Assembly: GCA_937892395.1 (NCBI GenBank) | Contig: CALAGJ010000135.1 | Location: 1 to 43,331, forward strand | Direction: 5' to 3' | DNA length: 43,331 nucleotides | Origin: an uncultured Parafilimonas sp. | Lineage (GTDB): Bacteria > Bacteroidota > Bacteroidia > Chitinophagales > Chitinophagaceae | In this document: one piece after another, positions 8,508-17,743 of the stretch | Numbering within the stretch: position 1 is the first letter of the stretch | How the letters are laid out: each line of letters opens with the position of its first letter | Made by a program: the position numbers and the translations under genes | Notes under the pieces: model-generated | Told to the model about the DNA's origin: nothing | What the model saw: the letters and a program-made list of their open reading frames with translations, nothing else | Databases searched by the model: none

Positions 8508-9748
8508 GCAATAAAAAAGTTTATGATGCTTTTGAAGCAGTTCGTATTCCGGAATATCGAAACCTTATGACGGGTCGTTTTATTTTCATCAGCGCCCTGC
8601 GTATGATGGGTACACTGACAGGTTGGTGGATTTATAATCTGACGAATGACCCATTTGCCATTGGGCTAATTGGACTTTCAGAGGTGGTGCCTGCCGTATC
8701 TTTTTCTCTCTACGCTGGGCATTTTATTGATAAGAATGAAAAAAGAAAATTAATACTTACAGGAGTATTGCTTTATCTATGCTGTGCAATACTAATGGTT
8801 GGATTATCCTGGATGGAATTGGGCAATAAAATGGAGCATCAATCCATAGCAATTTGTATATACATCATCATTTTTTTTACTGGTATTATTCGAGCTTTTA
8901 CCGGGCCGGTATTTGGAGTATTAGTAGCCTCCATTGTACCTCGAGAAACTTTGCAAAATGCCTCCACCTGGAATCAGGGCATTTGGCTTACAGCCTCCGT
9001 AACGGGTCATGCAATTGGAGGCTTGCTTATAGCTGCTGTAGGTAATCTTTTCACATTACTCATTATTTGTATTTGTATTATCATTTCATTTTTTATATTG
9101 GTAACTCTTCAACCAAAACCTCCCATCCCATCCACAACAGAAAAAGCAACTTGGGAAAGTGTAAAAGAAGGAATAAGATTTGTGTTGAAAACAAAGGAAA
9201 TTATGGGGGCGCTTTCGCTTGATTTGTTTGCTGTTCTTTTTGGTGGTGCGGTGGCTCTTATACCCGTGTATGCCAGAGACATACTGCAAGTAGGGCCACA
9301 GGGTTTTGGATGGCTGAATGCGGCCATAGATATAGGTGCTATCTTAATGGTTATCCTACTTACATTTATTCCTATGCGTCAGCATCATGGTTACAAACTG
9401 CTCTTTGCTGTGGCTGGATTTGGTGTCTGTATCATTGTTTTTGCAGTTTCAGATTTTTATATCCTTTCCTTTATGGCATTGCTTATAGCAGGCATGTTGG
9501 ATGGTGTGAGTGTTGTTATAAGAGGTACCATTCTACAGCTTAAAACACCGGATGATATGCGTGGAAGGGTAATGAGTGTAAACTCCATGTTTATAAACAG
9601 TAGCAATGAACTTGGACAGTTTGAAAGTGGTATGGCAGCCAAATTACTTGGAGTAAGGCCATCTGTAGTTTTTGGTGGGTGTCTGACATTGCTTGTTGTC
9701 ATCATTACTTGGTTTAAAGCACCTACTTTAAAAAAAATGGAATATTGA
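8504..9748 (+). CDS. MFS transporter (MFS_3/EntS-like exporter)
   Basis: The 414-residue protein has about 12 hydrophobic segments. It has the family loop GHFIDKNEKRKL between helices 2 and 3 (a G-x-x-x-D-[R/K]-x-G-[R/K]-[R/K] motif A variant) and TPDDMRGRVMSVNSMF in the second half, which is diagnostic of the MFS_3 (EntS/TetV-like) group. These proteins export small molecules such as siderophores or drugs; the substrate here is unknown. It overlaps the deoxynucleoside kinase by 4 bases and is followed after 20 bases by trmH, so the folK-dNK-MFS-trmH run probably forms one operon. Confidence 0.88.
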   Translation: MSNKKVYDAFEAVRIPEYRNLMTGRFIFISALRMMGTLTGWWIYNLTNDPFAIGLIGLSEVVPAVSFSLYAGHFIDKNEKRKLILTGVLLYLCCAILMVGLSWMELGNKMEHQSIAICIYIIIFFTGIIRAFTGPVFGVLVASIVPRETLQNASTWNQGIWLTASVTGHAIGGLLIAAVGNLFTLLIICICIIISFFILVTLQPKPPIPSTTEKATWESVKEGIRFVLKTKEIMGALSLDLFAVLFGGAVALIPVYARDILQVGPQGFGWLNAAIDIGAILMVILLTFIPMRQHHGYKLLFAVAGFGVCIIVFAVSDFYILSFMALLIAGMLDGVSVVIRGTILQLKTPDDMRGRVMSVNSMFINSSNELGQFESGMAAKLLGVRPSVVFGGCLTLLVVIITWFKAPTLKKMEY

Positions 9749-9768
9749 TTTTTTTATGCTGAATATAT

Positions 9769-10362
9769 ATGACTCCAGAACGTCGCAATAAACTATTGCA
9801 AGTACTCCATAAAAGACAGGAGGGTCTCTGCGTTGTACTTGAAAACATCCATGATCCGCATAATATGTTTGCAGTAATGCGTACCTGTGATGCTGTAGGA
9901 ATACAGGATGTCTATATTATCAATACCAAGATACCAAGCAAAAAAAAGATTGGTATGCATAGTAGTAGTGGAGCGGTAAAATGGTTAACCAAGCATATAT
10001 ATCAGGATATAGCTGAGTGTATGACCGAAGTAAAAAAGAAATATGAAACAATAGCAGCTACTCATTTTGCCACCAGTTCAAAATCATTGTATGAGCTTAA
10101 TTTTTTAAAAAGTACGGCCTTTGTTTTTGGTAATGAGCATAAGGGCTTGAGTGATGAAATATTAGAATATACTAATACAAATTTCATTATCCCACAAGTA
10201 GGGATTATTGAAAGTCTGAATATATCTGTGGCATGTGCAGTCAGTATTTATGAAGCCTATAGACAACGAGAATCAGCTGGGATGTATGCAGAGCGAAACC
10301 TTAACAATGAACAGTATGAAACATTGAAAAAAAGCTGGGGTTTTACAAGATTGGATGATTAG
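9769..10362 (+). CDS. trmH: tRNA (guanosine(18)-2'-O)-methyltransferase TrmH
   Basis: This 197-residue SPOUT methyltransferase uses SAM to methylate the 2'-OH of G18 in the tRNA D-loop. All three SpoU motifs are present: motif 1 at IHDPHNMFAVMRTCDAVG (with the catalytic Arg), motif 2 at VFGNEHKGLS, and motif 3 at IPQVGIIESLNISVACAV. The N-terminus MTPERRNKLLQVLHKRQ resembles E. coli TrmH (MNPTRYARICEMLARRQ) more than 23S rRNA-modifying RlmB, which carries an extra N-terminal domain that is absent here. It ends the folK-dNK-MFS-trmH run. Confidence 0.9.
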   Translation: MTPERRNKLLQVLHKRQEGLCVVLENIHDPHNMFAVMRTCDAVGIQDVYIINTKIPSKKKIGMHSSSGAVKWLTKHIYQDIAECMTEVKKKYETIAATHFATSSKSLYELNFLKSTAFVFGNEHKGLSDEILEYTNTNFIIPQVGIIESLNISVACAVSIYEAYRQRESAGMYAERNLNNEQYETLKKSWGFTRLDD

Positions 10363-10386
10363 ACTTTTATTCAAAGCTTAAAAATT

Positions 10387-10743
10387 ATGTTACAACCTTA
10401 CCTTTACCCTCAACCTAAAAACATTAAAATTAAAAAAGCAATCCTTACTTCAATTATTATAAATGCAATAATTTCTAATTCATCCGCCCAAGATTTTCAA
10501 TATGCTATTGGCCCAGGTTTTGGATTCCCTACTGGATAATTTAGTCAACTTTCAAAAATTGGTATTGGCTTAGATGCTCAAGGTGATTTTTTTGGCGACC
10601 ATTTAGCAGCAGTTATATCTACTGGGTATTTCAATTTCTTTGGAGCTAAGTCTGAGATTTTGGGAAATGAAAACAAATTATCAGCAACCAAACTCATACC
10701 GATATTGGCTGGGGCCAAATACTATATCAAAGACAATTTATAG
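10387..10743 (+). pseudogene. Decayed outer-membrane beta-barrel protein gene
   Basis: Reading from the ATG at 10387 gives a signal-peptide-like start (KKAILTSIIINAIISNSSAQ) and then a barrel-like sequence (YAIGPGFGFPTG). The frame is broken by TAA at 10537, continues in the same frame for 67 codons of barrel-like sequence (IGIGLDAQGDFFGDHLAA...LAGAKYYIKDNL), and stops again at TAG 10741, where the family would be expected to have an aromatic. After that the reading degrades further. Two in-frame stops with otherwise preserved protein character indicate a recent pseudogene. The family is guessed from general barrel features only. Confidence 0.65.
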
Positions 10744-11007
10744 GCTTATATTTTTTTTACTGTCAGTCGAAAGTGAGCTTATCCGAAGTAGGTATCATCT
10801 GTTATCAAATTGATTACTAGAGTAGAATTCAAAAAAAAGAACCAACCTTTTTTTAAATTAATTACACTTAACTACTCAATGTACAAATGTGGGTTGGAAC
10901 TAGGTGGTTACACATTTATTAATATGTTATTACAGAATTGTATGGTGATTTTGTTACAAAAGTTTTCTCCAGATATCAAAATAGTTTCAAAACACCTAAG
11001 CCACCTA

Positions 11008-11445
11008 TTACAAATAATTCTTTTCTTTAAGTTGAAATATTATTTTGTAGGCTATTTCTTCTCCCCAAAGCTTGCCGGCTTCCATAGCTTCTATATAAAT
11101 TTTTGGAGATAATTCAAGCATTTTTTTGCCAATAGGAGTTTTATAAAATATTATTATTTGATCAATATCCTCTTCTGTAAAATATTTGTCATATATAGGA
11201 ACAACAATTTTTGCCATACCATCCGCATCAATTTCTGCTAAAAAATCATCCCAAAATTTATCATCTACATTTGTGTACTCCTCTTTGTAAGATGATATCA
11301 TTTGCTTTGCAATTTGCAATCCCATTTTCAATGATCCGGTTACTTCAAGGTACTCATAGATCTTCTTCATTTTTGATTCAGAAGGTTGTGCAAAGCATGT
11401 GGTAAATGTACAAGCTAAAAGCATTGAAATGAGTGTTTTTCTCAT
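11008..11445 (-). CDS. DUF2059-domain secreted protein
   Basis: The 145-residue product has a signal peptide (MRKTLISMLLACTFTTCFAQ, cleavage after FAQ) and an all-helical DUF2059 domain, recognisable by MGLQIAKQMI near the start and the IIIFYKTPIGKKMLELSPKI segment. DUF2059 proteins are small secreted or periplasmic proteins of unknown function. It stands alone between a pseudogene and the DUF4331 operon. A possible promoter lies at 11487-11517. Confidence 0.85.
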   Translation of the reverse strand: MRKTLISMLLACTFTTCFAQPSESKMKKIYEYLEVTGSLKMGLQIAKQMISSYKEEYTNVDDKFWDDFLAEIDADGMAKIVVPIYDKYFTEEDIDQIIIFYKTPIGKKMLELSPKIYIEAMEAGKLWGEEIAYKIIFQLKEKNYL

Positions 11446-11486
11446 GTAGTATTTCTGTTTAGAATTAAGTAAAATTTATTCTAATG

Positions 11487-11517
11487 CAAATATCAATAAA
11501 AGCTCGGCATTCGTCAA
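11487..11517 (-). promoter_or_regulatory. Possible promoter of the DUF2059 gene
   Basis: On the minus strand TTG (11517-11515) is followed after 20 bases by GATATTTG (11494-11487), one mismatch from TAnnTTTG. The predicted start is near 11481, about 36 bases before the ATG. The rest of 11446-11727 shows no gene; it is AT-rich spacer between two minus-strand units. Confidence 0.35.
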
Positions 11518-11727
11518 GTTTAAATCTCAAATTTCATTTCTAATGGCGTAAGAGTAACCTTGTGATTATTTTTTTTAATTAAAACAAAAATATAAAGCGG
11601 AGAGCTACTTAGTCAATACATTAAACTGTAAAGCAACGCATGTCGTCATTCTACTACTTTTTTCAAATTACATTTGAGTAAAGTCATTATTAAATCATAG
11701 GCATGTGTATTTCATATTTCCCTAAGC

Positions 11728-11757
11728 ACAAAAAAGCCGTTGCGCAAGGCAACGGCT
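11728..11757 (-). terminator. Rho-independent terminator of the DUF4331 operon
   Basis: A 9-bp perfect stem AGCCGTTGC/GCAACGGCT (11735-11743 and 11749-11757) with a 5-base loop is followed on the minus strand by a run of six Ts. It lies 24 bases past the stop of the 686-residue DUF4331 gene. Confidence 0.9.
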
Positions 11758-11780
11758 CATTATAACCCCCGTAGAAAAAA

Positions 11781-13841
11781 TTACTGTTTTACCACTTTGA
11801 GGGTTTGGGTATTTTCGCCATTGATAAATGTTTGTACATAATAAATTCCAGCAGGAGCATTATTACTATTCCATACAGAATTGTAATTTCCTTGTTCCTG
11901 TGTTTTATTTACTAACAAAGCTACCTGTCTGCCTTGAGCATCGTAAACACTCAATACAACTTTAGCTTTATTGGCCAAATGGTATTTTATATTTACTGAA
12001 CTAACAAAAGGATTTGGTGATACAGAAGCTACTAATTGCGGAGCACTTATACTCAAATTTGCAGAGGAAACAGGTGTTGAATTTCCAATTTTCAACTCAC
12101 TACCATTGTCTGCTGGTTTTCCACAACATGCAGCAGTGCCTGCCCATGGAGTTTGCACAAATGGGAAGTTGGTTCTAAATGTAGTATCATTCTCATTGAT
12201 GCCGGTAGAGTAGGTGAGTACGTCTAATAAATCTTGTGTTACTAAACTTCCACCACTTACATAATCATCATAAGGTAAACCAATAGCTGCCAATACTACA
12301 CCTGCTACAGCTTGCAGTTCAATACGTGTTACATCATCTTCCAACCTACGACCATTTGGAAAACCATCCATATTTGGAATGAATTCTAAATTTGTATTGG
12401 TATTGTATCTAGGATCTGTAAGACCCAATACACATGCTTGTACTAAACCTAAAGAACTAAAGTCTGCACTATTTCTTTGAGTTGGAGGCACAGCCATATT
12501 AATGCGGAGCATATCTCCACCACTTGGTAAAAAGTTATTTACAAATGGTTTACCTGCTGCCAAGGGATCACCGTTTTTACCCGTTGCCAATTGATATGGG
12601 CTAAGATTGGGAACACCTGTATGAAATGCTGGCCACAAGTCCACAGACCGTGGAGAAGCGGCAGCTGGCAACAATAAAGTGCCAAAAATGGCATCATCTA
12701 AAGCGGTGCCTGCCACTGCCGGTGTACCTTTCAGTGAATATAAACCATCTTGACCATTTCCAAAACCAAATGAGCCTAAAGAATTTTTCTGAATACGCAA
12801 TGGAGTAAGTGCCGGTACTGCACCACCAAACTGTGCATCATCCATATACAAAGCCAGTTCTGGATTGTAGAAATAATTTCCAAAAGTAGAGAGGTAGGCT
12901 AAATCCTGATAAGGCGTAATAGCATTCCATAAATCTTTATAGCCAACTGGTATTACAGCCTCATTTGTAAGAGGCATGCCCAAGCGTGATACTTGTATCC
13001 ATTTGTTGCTATAAGTTTCAGTACCATCTCCATTTAAAACTCTTGTAGATTTTCTACTTGCACTTGCCCATACACCTATTACATAGTCAGGATCTAAAAT
13101 ATTCAATGCTTCAGATACTTTTTTTCTATCTTTTTGAAGATGATCAATATCAATTTTTAAAGCAAGTACAGATACATTTTTGCACTTCAATCCATCGTAA
13201 GCTTTTGTACCATCTGTGCGTGGGGCATCCCCTAAATCAAATATACCGCCCAGGTCAACAAAAAATGGATCGTCTGCTGGTCCAGCATATACACGGTCTC
13301 CATTGCTTGCAGTGTAAGTTTTTATTAAATCTCTGTAGTCATTAGCTCCTAATCCTACAACCGGATCTTTTATACTACGAGGTCCAATATTTGGTGGTGG
13401 CACTACTGCATTATCTAATATAGCAGTGAATGTACGACCGCCATTTAAGCTGCGCTCTAATTTATACATTGTTTTCAAATTCTGCTTTCCTAAGCGAATG
13501 TTGAAAAACGTGGTAGGGTCTTCATTTATTTGCCAAAATGTAAATCGATAGATTATATCATCTCCTGTAGTAGAAAGATCATTGTCAATATGGATTTCAT
13601 AGCGAATATTGCTTCCAAAATTATAATAATTTGGCCCCCCTTGAGGTAGCTGCATGGGTACATAGCAAGCTATGATATTGAGCTTATTCAAATCTGTGGG
13701 ATCACGAAATACATATAAGTCTGTATTATCTGCCAGCGGATCATTAGAAATAAGTGGAGCTTCTCGGTGGCTGGATGCACTTGCCCTCATAAAACAGAGT
13801 GATGCCACCAATAAAAGCGCTGGTAATATTATTCTTTTCAT
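11781..13841 (-). CDS. DUF4331-family protein with T9SS C-terminal sorting domain
   Basis: The 686-residue protein has a signal peptide (residues 1-22, ending SASA) and the DUF4331 hallmark SSHREAPLISNDPLADNTDLY directly after it, followed by the long DUF4331 domain. A C-terminal type A T9SS sorting domain covers roughly the last 80 residues: SPNPFVSSVNIKYHL, then VYDAQGRQVALL and GIYYVQTFINGENTQTLKVVKQ. It should be secreted to the cell surface or medium. The function of DUF4331 is unknown. It is the second gene of a tandem pair (12-base gap), and the two differ mostly near the N-terminus and in this tail. A strong terminator follows. Confidence 0.9.
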   Translation of the reverse strand: MKRIILPALLLVASLCFMRASASSHREAPLISNDPLADNTDLYVFRDPTDLNKLNIIACYVPMQLPQGGPNYYNFGSNIRYEIHIDNDLSTTGDDIIYRFTFWQINEDPTTFFNIRLGKQNLKTMYKLERSLNGGRTFTAILDNAVVPPPNIGPRSIKDPVVGLGANDYRDLIKTYTASNGDRVYAGPADDPFFVDLGGIFDLGDAPRTDGTKAYDGLKCKNVSVLALKIDIDHLQKDRKKVSEALNILDPDYVIGVWASASRKSTRVLNGDGTETYSNKWIQVSRLGMPLTNEAVIPVGYKDLWNAITPYQDLAYLSTFGNYFYNPELALYMDDAQFGGAVPALTPLRIQKNSLGSFGFGNGQDGLYSLKGTPAVAGTALDDAIFGTLLLPAAASPRSVDLWPAFHTGVPNLSPYQLATGKNGDPLAAGKPFVNNFLPSGGDMLRINMAVPPTQRNSADFSSLGLVQACVLGLTDPRYNTNTNLEFIPNMDGFPNGRRLEDDVTRIELQAVAGVVLAAIGLPYDDYVSGGSLVTQDLLDVLTYSTGINENDTTFRTNFPFVQTPWAGTAACCGKPADNGSELKIGNSTPVSSANLSISAPQLVASVSPNPFVSSVNIKYHLANKAKVVLSVYDAQGRQVALLVNKTQEQGNYNSVWNSNNAPAGIYYVQTFINGENTQTLKVVKQ

Positions 13842-13853
13842 TTTTTATACAAT

Positions 13854-15581
13854 TTAATTGTTAACCACTTTTCCGCTCCATGGATTTGCCAGGAAAGGAA
13901 ACTTTGTTTTAAATGGACGGTCATTTTTCTCAACACCTGTAGAATAGGTTAATACATCTACCAGATCTTGAGTTACTAAACTACCACCGCTTACATAATC
14001 ATCATAAGGCAATCCAATAGCGGCCAATACAACTCCACCTACTGCCTGTAGCTCTATACGTGTTACATCATCTTCCAATCTGCGGCCATTTGGAAAACCA
14101 TCCATATTTGGAATAAACTCAATATTTGTATTTGTGTTGTAACGTGGATCGGTAAGTCCAAGCACACATGCCTGCACAAGACCGAGAGAACTAAAATCTG
14201 CACTGGTGCGTGAGGTTACAGGTACTGCCATATTTAAGCGCAGCATATCTCCACCATTAGGTAAAAAGTTATTTACAAATGGTTTGCCTGCGGCTAATGG
14301 GTTACCGTTTTTGCCTGTGGCCAATTGATAAGGACTCAAGTTAGGAACCCCTGTGTGAAATGCTGGCCATAAATCTACAGATCGTGGAGAACCAGCTGCT
14401 GGTAATAGCAATGTGCCAAAAACTGCATCATCTAAGGCAGTACCTGCCACCGCAGATGTTCCTTTTAGTGGATATAACCCATCTTGACCATTTCCAAATC
14501 CATAGGCACCCAAAGAATTTTTCTGAATACGAAGATTTGCGAAAGCTGGTACTGCACCACCAAATAAAGCATCATCCATGTATAATCCTAATTCAGGATT
14601 GTAGAAATAATTACCAAAAGTGGATAAATAAGCCAAATCTTGATAAGGAGTAATTGCGTTCCATAAATCTTTATATCCTATAGGTACTACTGCTTCATTT
14701 GTTAGTGGCATACCAAGACGAGACACTTGTACCCAATCTCCGGATTCTGACATAGTGCCATCATTTTTGAGCACCTTTGTTTTCAATCTGCTTGCACTAG
14801 CCCATACACCTATTACATAATCAGGATCTAAAATGTTTTTTGCCTTTTTTACACTCAACCCATCTTTTTGTAAAGAGGCTATATTAACCTGAAGGCAGAT
14901 GGCATGAATATTATAACCCTGCAATCCATCTCTGGGTTTCCCTTTCTGGCGTGGTGCATTACCAACATCAAAAATACCACCTAAATCCACAAAGAATGGA
15001 TCGTCTGCCGATCCGCAAAAAATACGCTCACCCTCTGGAGTACTATATTCAGCAGCTGTAAGCAAACTTGCGTAGTTTGGTGCACCCAAACCTGCCGCTC
15101 CTGTTATGGAATAGCTTCCAATATTTGGAGGAGGTACTACACCATTTGTAAGAATTGTTCTGAATGAAACACCTCCATCAATACTCTTTTCACAAGTATA
15201 AGTGGTCTTTCCATTTTGTTTACCAAGTCTGATATTAAAAAATGTGGAAGGATCTTCATTTACCTGATTAAATGTAAATCGGTAAATGATATCATCCCCG
15301 GGGGTAAGAATGTTGTTGTCAATGTGAATTTCATAACGAATGTTTGGCCCAAAACTATAATAGTTAGGACCTCCATAAGGTAATTCACCCGGAATGTAAT
15401 TAGCAATAATCACAACCTTATTTGTGTCAAAAGGACTGCGAAATGCATACAGGTCTGTGTTGTCAGCCAGCGGATCATTTGCAATCAGCGGCGCTTCCCT
15501 ATGACTGGAAGCATGTAGCAAACTGCTCACACATAAAAGCACAAGTGCAGGCAAGAAAGCTTTCAGATTTTTTTTGTGCAT
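13854..15581 (-). CDS. DUF4331-family secreted protein, paralogue without sorting domain
   Basis: The 575-residue protein is a close paralogue of its downstream neighbour. It has the same start (signal peptide, then SSHREAPLIANDPLADNTDLY) and near-identical long stretches such as YKDLWNAITPYQDLAYLSTF and TDPRYNTNTNIEFIPNMDGF. It ends shortly after the shared domain (PFKTKFPFLANPWSGKVVNN) and lacks the T9SS tail. It should therefore cross the inner membrane but not leave by T9SS, unless carried by its partner. First gene of the pair, 12 bases ahead of the second, so both are probably made from one transcript. The enzymatic or binding role is unknown. Confidence 0.9.
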   Translation of the reverse strand: MHKKNLKAFLPALVLLCVSSLLHASSHREAPLIANDPLADNTDLYAFRSPFDTNKVVIIANYIPGELPYGGPNYYSFGPNIRYEIHIDNNILTPGDDIIYRFTFNQVNEDPSTFFNIRLGKQNGKTTYTCEKSIDGGVSFRTILTNGVVPPPNIGSYSITGAAGLGAPNYASLLTAAEYSTPEGERIFCGSADDPFFVDLGGIFDVGNAPRQKGKPRDGLQGYNIHAICLQVNIASLQKDGLSVKKAKNILDPDYVIGVWASASRLKTKVLKNDGTMSESGDWVQVSRLGMPLTNEAVVPIGYKDLWNAITPYQDLAYLSTFGNYFYNPELGLYMDDALFGGAVPAFANLRIQKNSLGAYGFGNGQDGLYPLKGTSAVAGTALDDAVFGTLLLPAAGSPRSVDLWPAFHTGVPNLSPYQLATGKNGNPLAAGKPFVNNFLPNGGDMLRLNMAVPVTSRTSADFSSLGLVQACVLGLTDPRYNTNTNIEFIPNMDGFPNGRRLEDDVTRIELQAVGGVVLAAIGLPYDDYVSGGSLVTQDLVDVLTYSTGVEKNDRPFKTKFPFLANPWSGKVVNN

Positions 15582-15951
15582 AAAAAATTTAGTTTAAATG
15601 AAATAAAATACTGGAGAGCGTTGTACAATTTTTATTCGAATGGTTTATTGTGATTTCTAAATACGACATATTTTAAAGTTTGGATTTTTGGATTAGAAAA
15701 ATCATTGATTATTATTTTAGGTAATATTGAAATTGGCCATTTAAGAATTAATTTAAGCACAGCCATATATGTATCGATTTTATAAACCAGTTTGCTCTAT
15801 TCTTTAGTTATATGCTTTACACGGCAATTTTTTTTTAGATATTTACCCTTCGGGAAATGGAAATACAACAGCCATACTCTGCCCCGCTAAAATGATGTAG
15901 TGAATATTAATGCCTAACCCTTGTCATGACCAATCAGATGTACATTTCATA
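15582..15951 (+). other. Intergenic region between divergent DUF4331 and amidohydrolase genes
   Basis: About 370 AT-rich bases without a supportable gene. It must hold the DUF4331 operon promoter, but I found no clear TAnnTTTG on the minus strand. A small hairpin, ATTT-a-CCC TTC GGGAAAT, lies at 15841-15858. Confidence 0.5.
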
Positions 15952-15959
15952 TACTTTTG
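15952..15959 (+). promoter_or_regulatory. Possible -7 element for the amidohydrolase gene
   Basis: TACTTTTG matches TAnnTTTG and lies 11 bases before the ATG at 15971. It sits inside the longer open frame that begins at 15926, so it favours the later start. No convincing -33 element is at the right distance. Confidence 0.4.
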
Positions 15960-15970
15960 AAAAAAAATTT

Positions 15971-17620
15971 ATGCAATTTGTAAGGTATATTTACTCCGTT
16001 TTATTTTTCGTTTTTTGCCTTTCATGTACGAATAAGGAAGATATAGACCTTATTGTGTTCGATGCAAAAATTTATACAGTAAATACCACATTTGATACAG
16101 CATCTGCTATGGCTGTAAATGATGGAAAAATTATTGACATTGGTAGTACTGACGATATACTCAACAAATATCAGTCAGCACTTCAAATCAATGCAGATGG
16201 CAAAACTATATATCCAGGTTTTATAGATGCACATGCCCATTTTGTTGGCTATGCGTTCAGTTTAGAGCATGTAAATCTTACAGGTACAAAAAGTTGGCAA
16301 GAATGTGTAAATAAGCTTAAAAATTATATCACTTCAAAGCAAATAAAAGCAGGGGAGTGGATTGAAGGAGAGGGATGGGATCAAAACGACTGGGAGGTAA
16401 AATCTTTCCCCACAAAAACCTTGTTGGATCAAAATTTTCCGCTAAATCCAATTGTTTTATCTAGAATTGATGGTCATGCTGTAATAGCGAATCAAGTAGC
16501 AATTGATATAGCAGGAATTCAACCTGGTCAAACTATACATGGTGGCTCCATAGAAATGGAAGCTGGTAAATTAACGGGTATATTCATAGATAATGCACAA
16601 GATTTAATTACAGAAAAAATTCCAAAACCCTCAAAGGAAAAATATGCCATTGCGTTGCAAGCGGCTCAAAAAAATTGTTTTGCTGTTGGCCTCACTACCA
16701 TTCAGGATTGCGGGTTGAGTAAATCTAGTATAGATATTATTGATTCCCTTCAAATGCAGGGGTTGGTGAAAATGAAATTGAGTATCTTACTTAGTGATGA
16801 CAGCACCAATTATGCATATTATTTAAACAAAGGGCCATACAAAACCGATCTTTTACATGTGTTTGGGTTTAAGCTATATGCAGATGGTGCATTGGGCAGC
16901 AGAGGTGCATGTCTGCTAAATGATTATACAGATAAACCTGGTTGGAAAGGATTTACTTTAAAAGACCGTGCTTATTATGAACAGGTACTTGCTCAAATTT
17001 ATAAGTCAAAGTTTCAAGCATGCACACATGCCATTGGTGATAGTGGAAACAGAATGATCTTACAGGTGTATGCAAATGTATTGAAGGAAAGTAATGACAG
17101 ACGCTGGAGAATTGAGCATGCACAACTCATTCAACAAAATGATTTTAGCTATTTTGGTAAATACACCATCATTCCATCCGTACAACCCACACATGCTACA
17201 AGTGATATGTACTGGGCAGAAAAGAGAATTGGAGCAGAAAGAATTAAAGGTGCTTATGCATATCAACAACTTTTAAAAGAGAATAAATGGATGCCATTGG
17301 GTACAGATTTTCCTGTGGAAGATATTTCACCATTTAAAACATTTTATGCAGCTGTAGAAAGAAAAGATGCTCAGGGATATCCTTCTGAGGGGTTTCAAAA
17401 AGATAATGCCCTTAGTCGTCAAAACGCTTTGTGGGGTATGACATATTGGGCTGCTAAAAGCAGTTTTGAAGAAAACGACAAAGGAAGCTTAGAAAAAGGT
17501 AAAGCTGCAGATTTTATAATGATTGATACCGACCTGATGAAATGTGCTCCAACAGACATATTAAATGCTTCTGTTCTTATGACATTTGTGAATGGTGAAA
17601 GGGTATATGAAAAAAAGTAA
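15971..17620 (+). CDS. Lipoprotein amidohydrolase (YtcJ/amidohydrolase family 3)
   Basis: The 549-residue protein has a lipoprotein signal peptide (MQFVRYIYSVLFFVFCLSC, lipid-modified C19) and a metal-dependent amidohydrolase domain of the YtcJ type. It contains GFIDAHAHFVG with the first metal histidines, KLYADGALGSRGA, HAIGDSGNRM, WRIEHAQLI and GTDFPVEDISPF with the closing aspartate. The family hydrolyses amides such as N-acyl compounds, and the substrate is unknown. I chose the ATG at 15971 over 15926 because the lipobox then follows a normal-length signal and because TACTTTTG lies at 15952-15959. A bidirectional terminator follows at 17701-17726. Confidence 0.9.
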   Translation: MQFVRYIYSVLFFVFCLSCTNKEDIDLIVFDAKIYTVNTTFDTASAMAVNDGKIIDIGSTDDILNKYQSALQINADGKTIYPGFIDAHAHFVGYAFSLEHVNLTGTKSWQECVNKLKNYITSKQIKAGEWIEGEGWDQNDWEVKSFPTKTLLDQNFPLNPIVLSRIDGHAVIANQVAIDIAGIQPGQTIHGGSIEMEAGKLTGIFIDNAQDLITEKIPKPSKEKYAIALQAAQKNCFAVGLTTIQDCGLSKSSIDIIDSLQMQGLVKMKLSILLSDDSTNYAYYLNKGPYKTDLLHVFGFKLYADGALGSRGACLLNDYTDKPGWKGFTLKDRAYYEQVLAQIYKSKFQACTHAIGDSGNRMILQVYANVLKESNDRRWRIEHAQLIQQNDFSYFGKYTIIPSVQPTHATSDMYWAEKRIGAERIKGAYAYQQLLKENKWMPLGTDFPVEDISPFKTFYAAVERKDAQGYPSEGFQKDNALSRQNALWGMTYWAAKSSFEENDKGSLEKGKAADFIMIDTDLMKCAPTDILNASVLMTFVNGERVYEKK

Positions 17621-17700
17621 TCAAAAAGCTGGATGTTGTATAATCCCATTATTTCGGCCGGATTGTATAGGACCAAATGCTTCGTTTATACTTGCATAAA

Positions 17701-17726
17701 AAAACCGCTCATTGGAGCGGCTTTTT
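17701..17726. terminator. Bidirectional rho-independent terminator
   Basis: CCGCTC/GAGCGG stem (17705-17710 and 17715-17720) with a 4-base loop. It is preceded by a run of As and followed by Ts on both strands, and sits between the convergent amidohydrolase and outer-membrane protein genes. Confidence 0.85.
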
Positions 17727-17743
17727 CTAAGATGATTTTGTTT

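Noticed and set aside
10810..11112. 100-residue plus-strand open frame after the pseudogene
   Set aside because: It overlaps the 3' end of the DUF2059 gene and has no recognisable domain or signal peptide; its composition fits AT-rich noncoding DNA.
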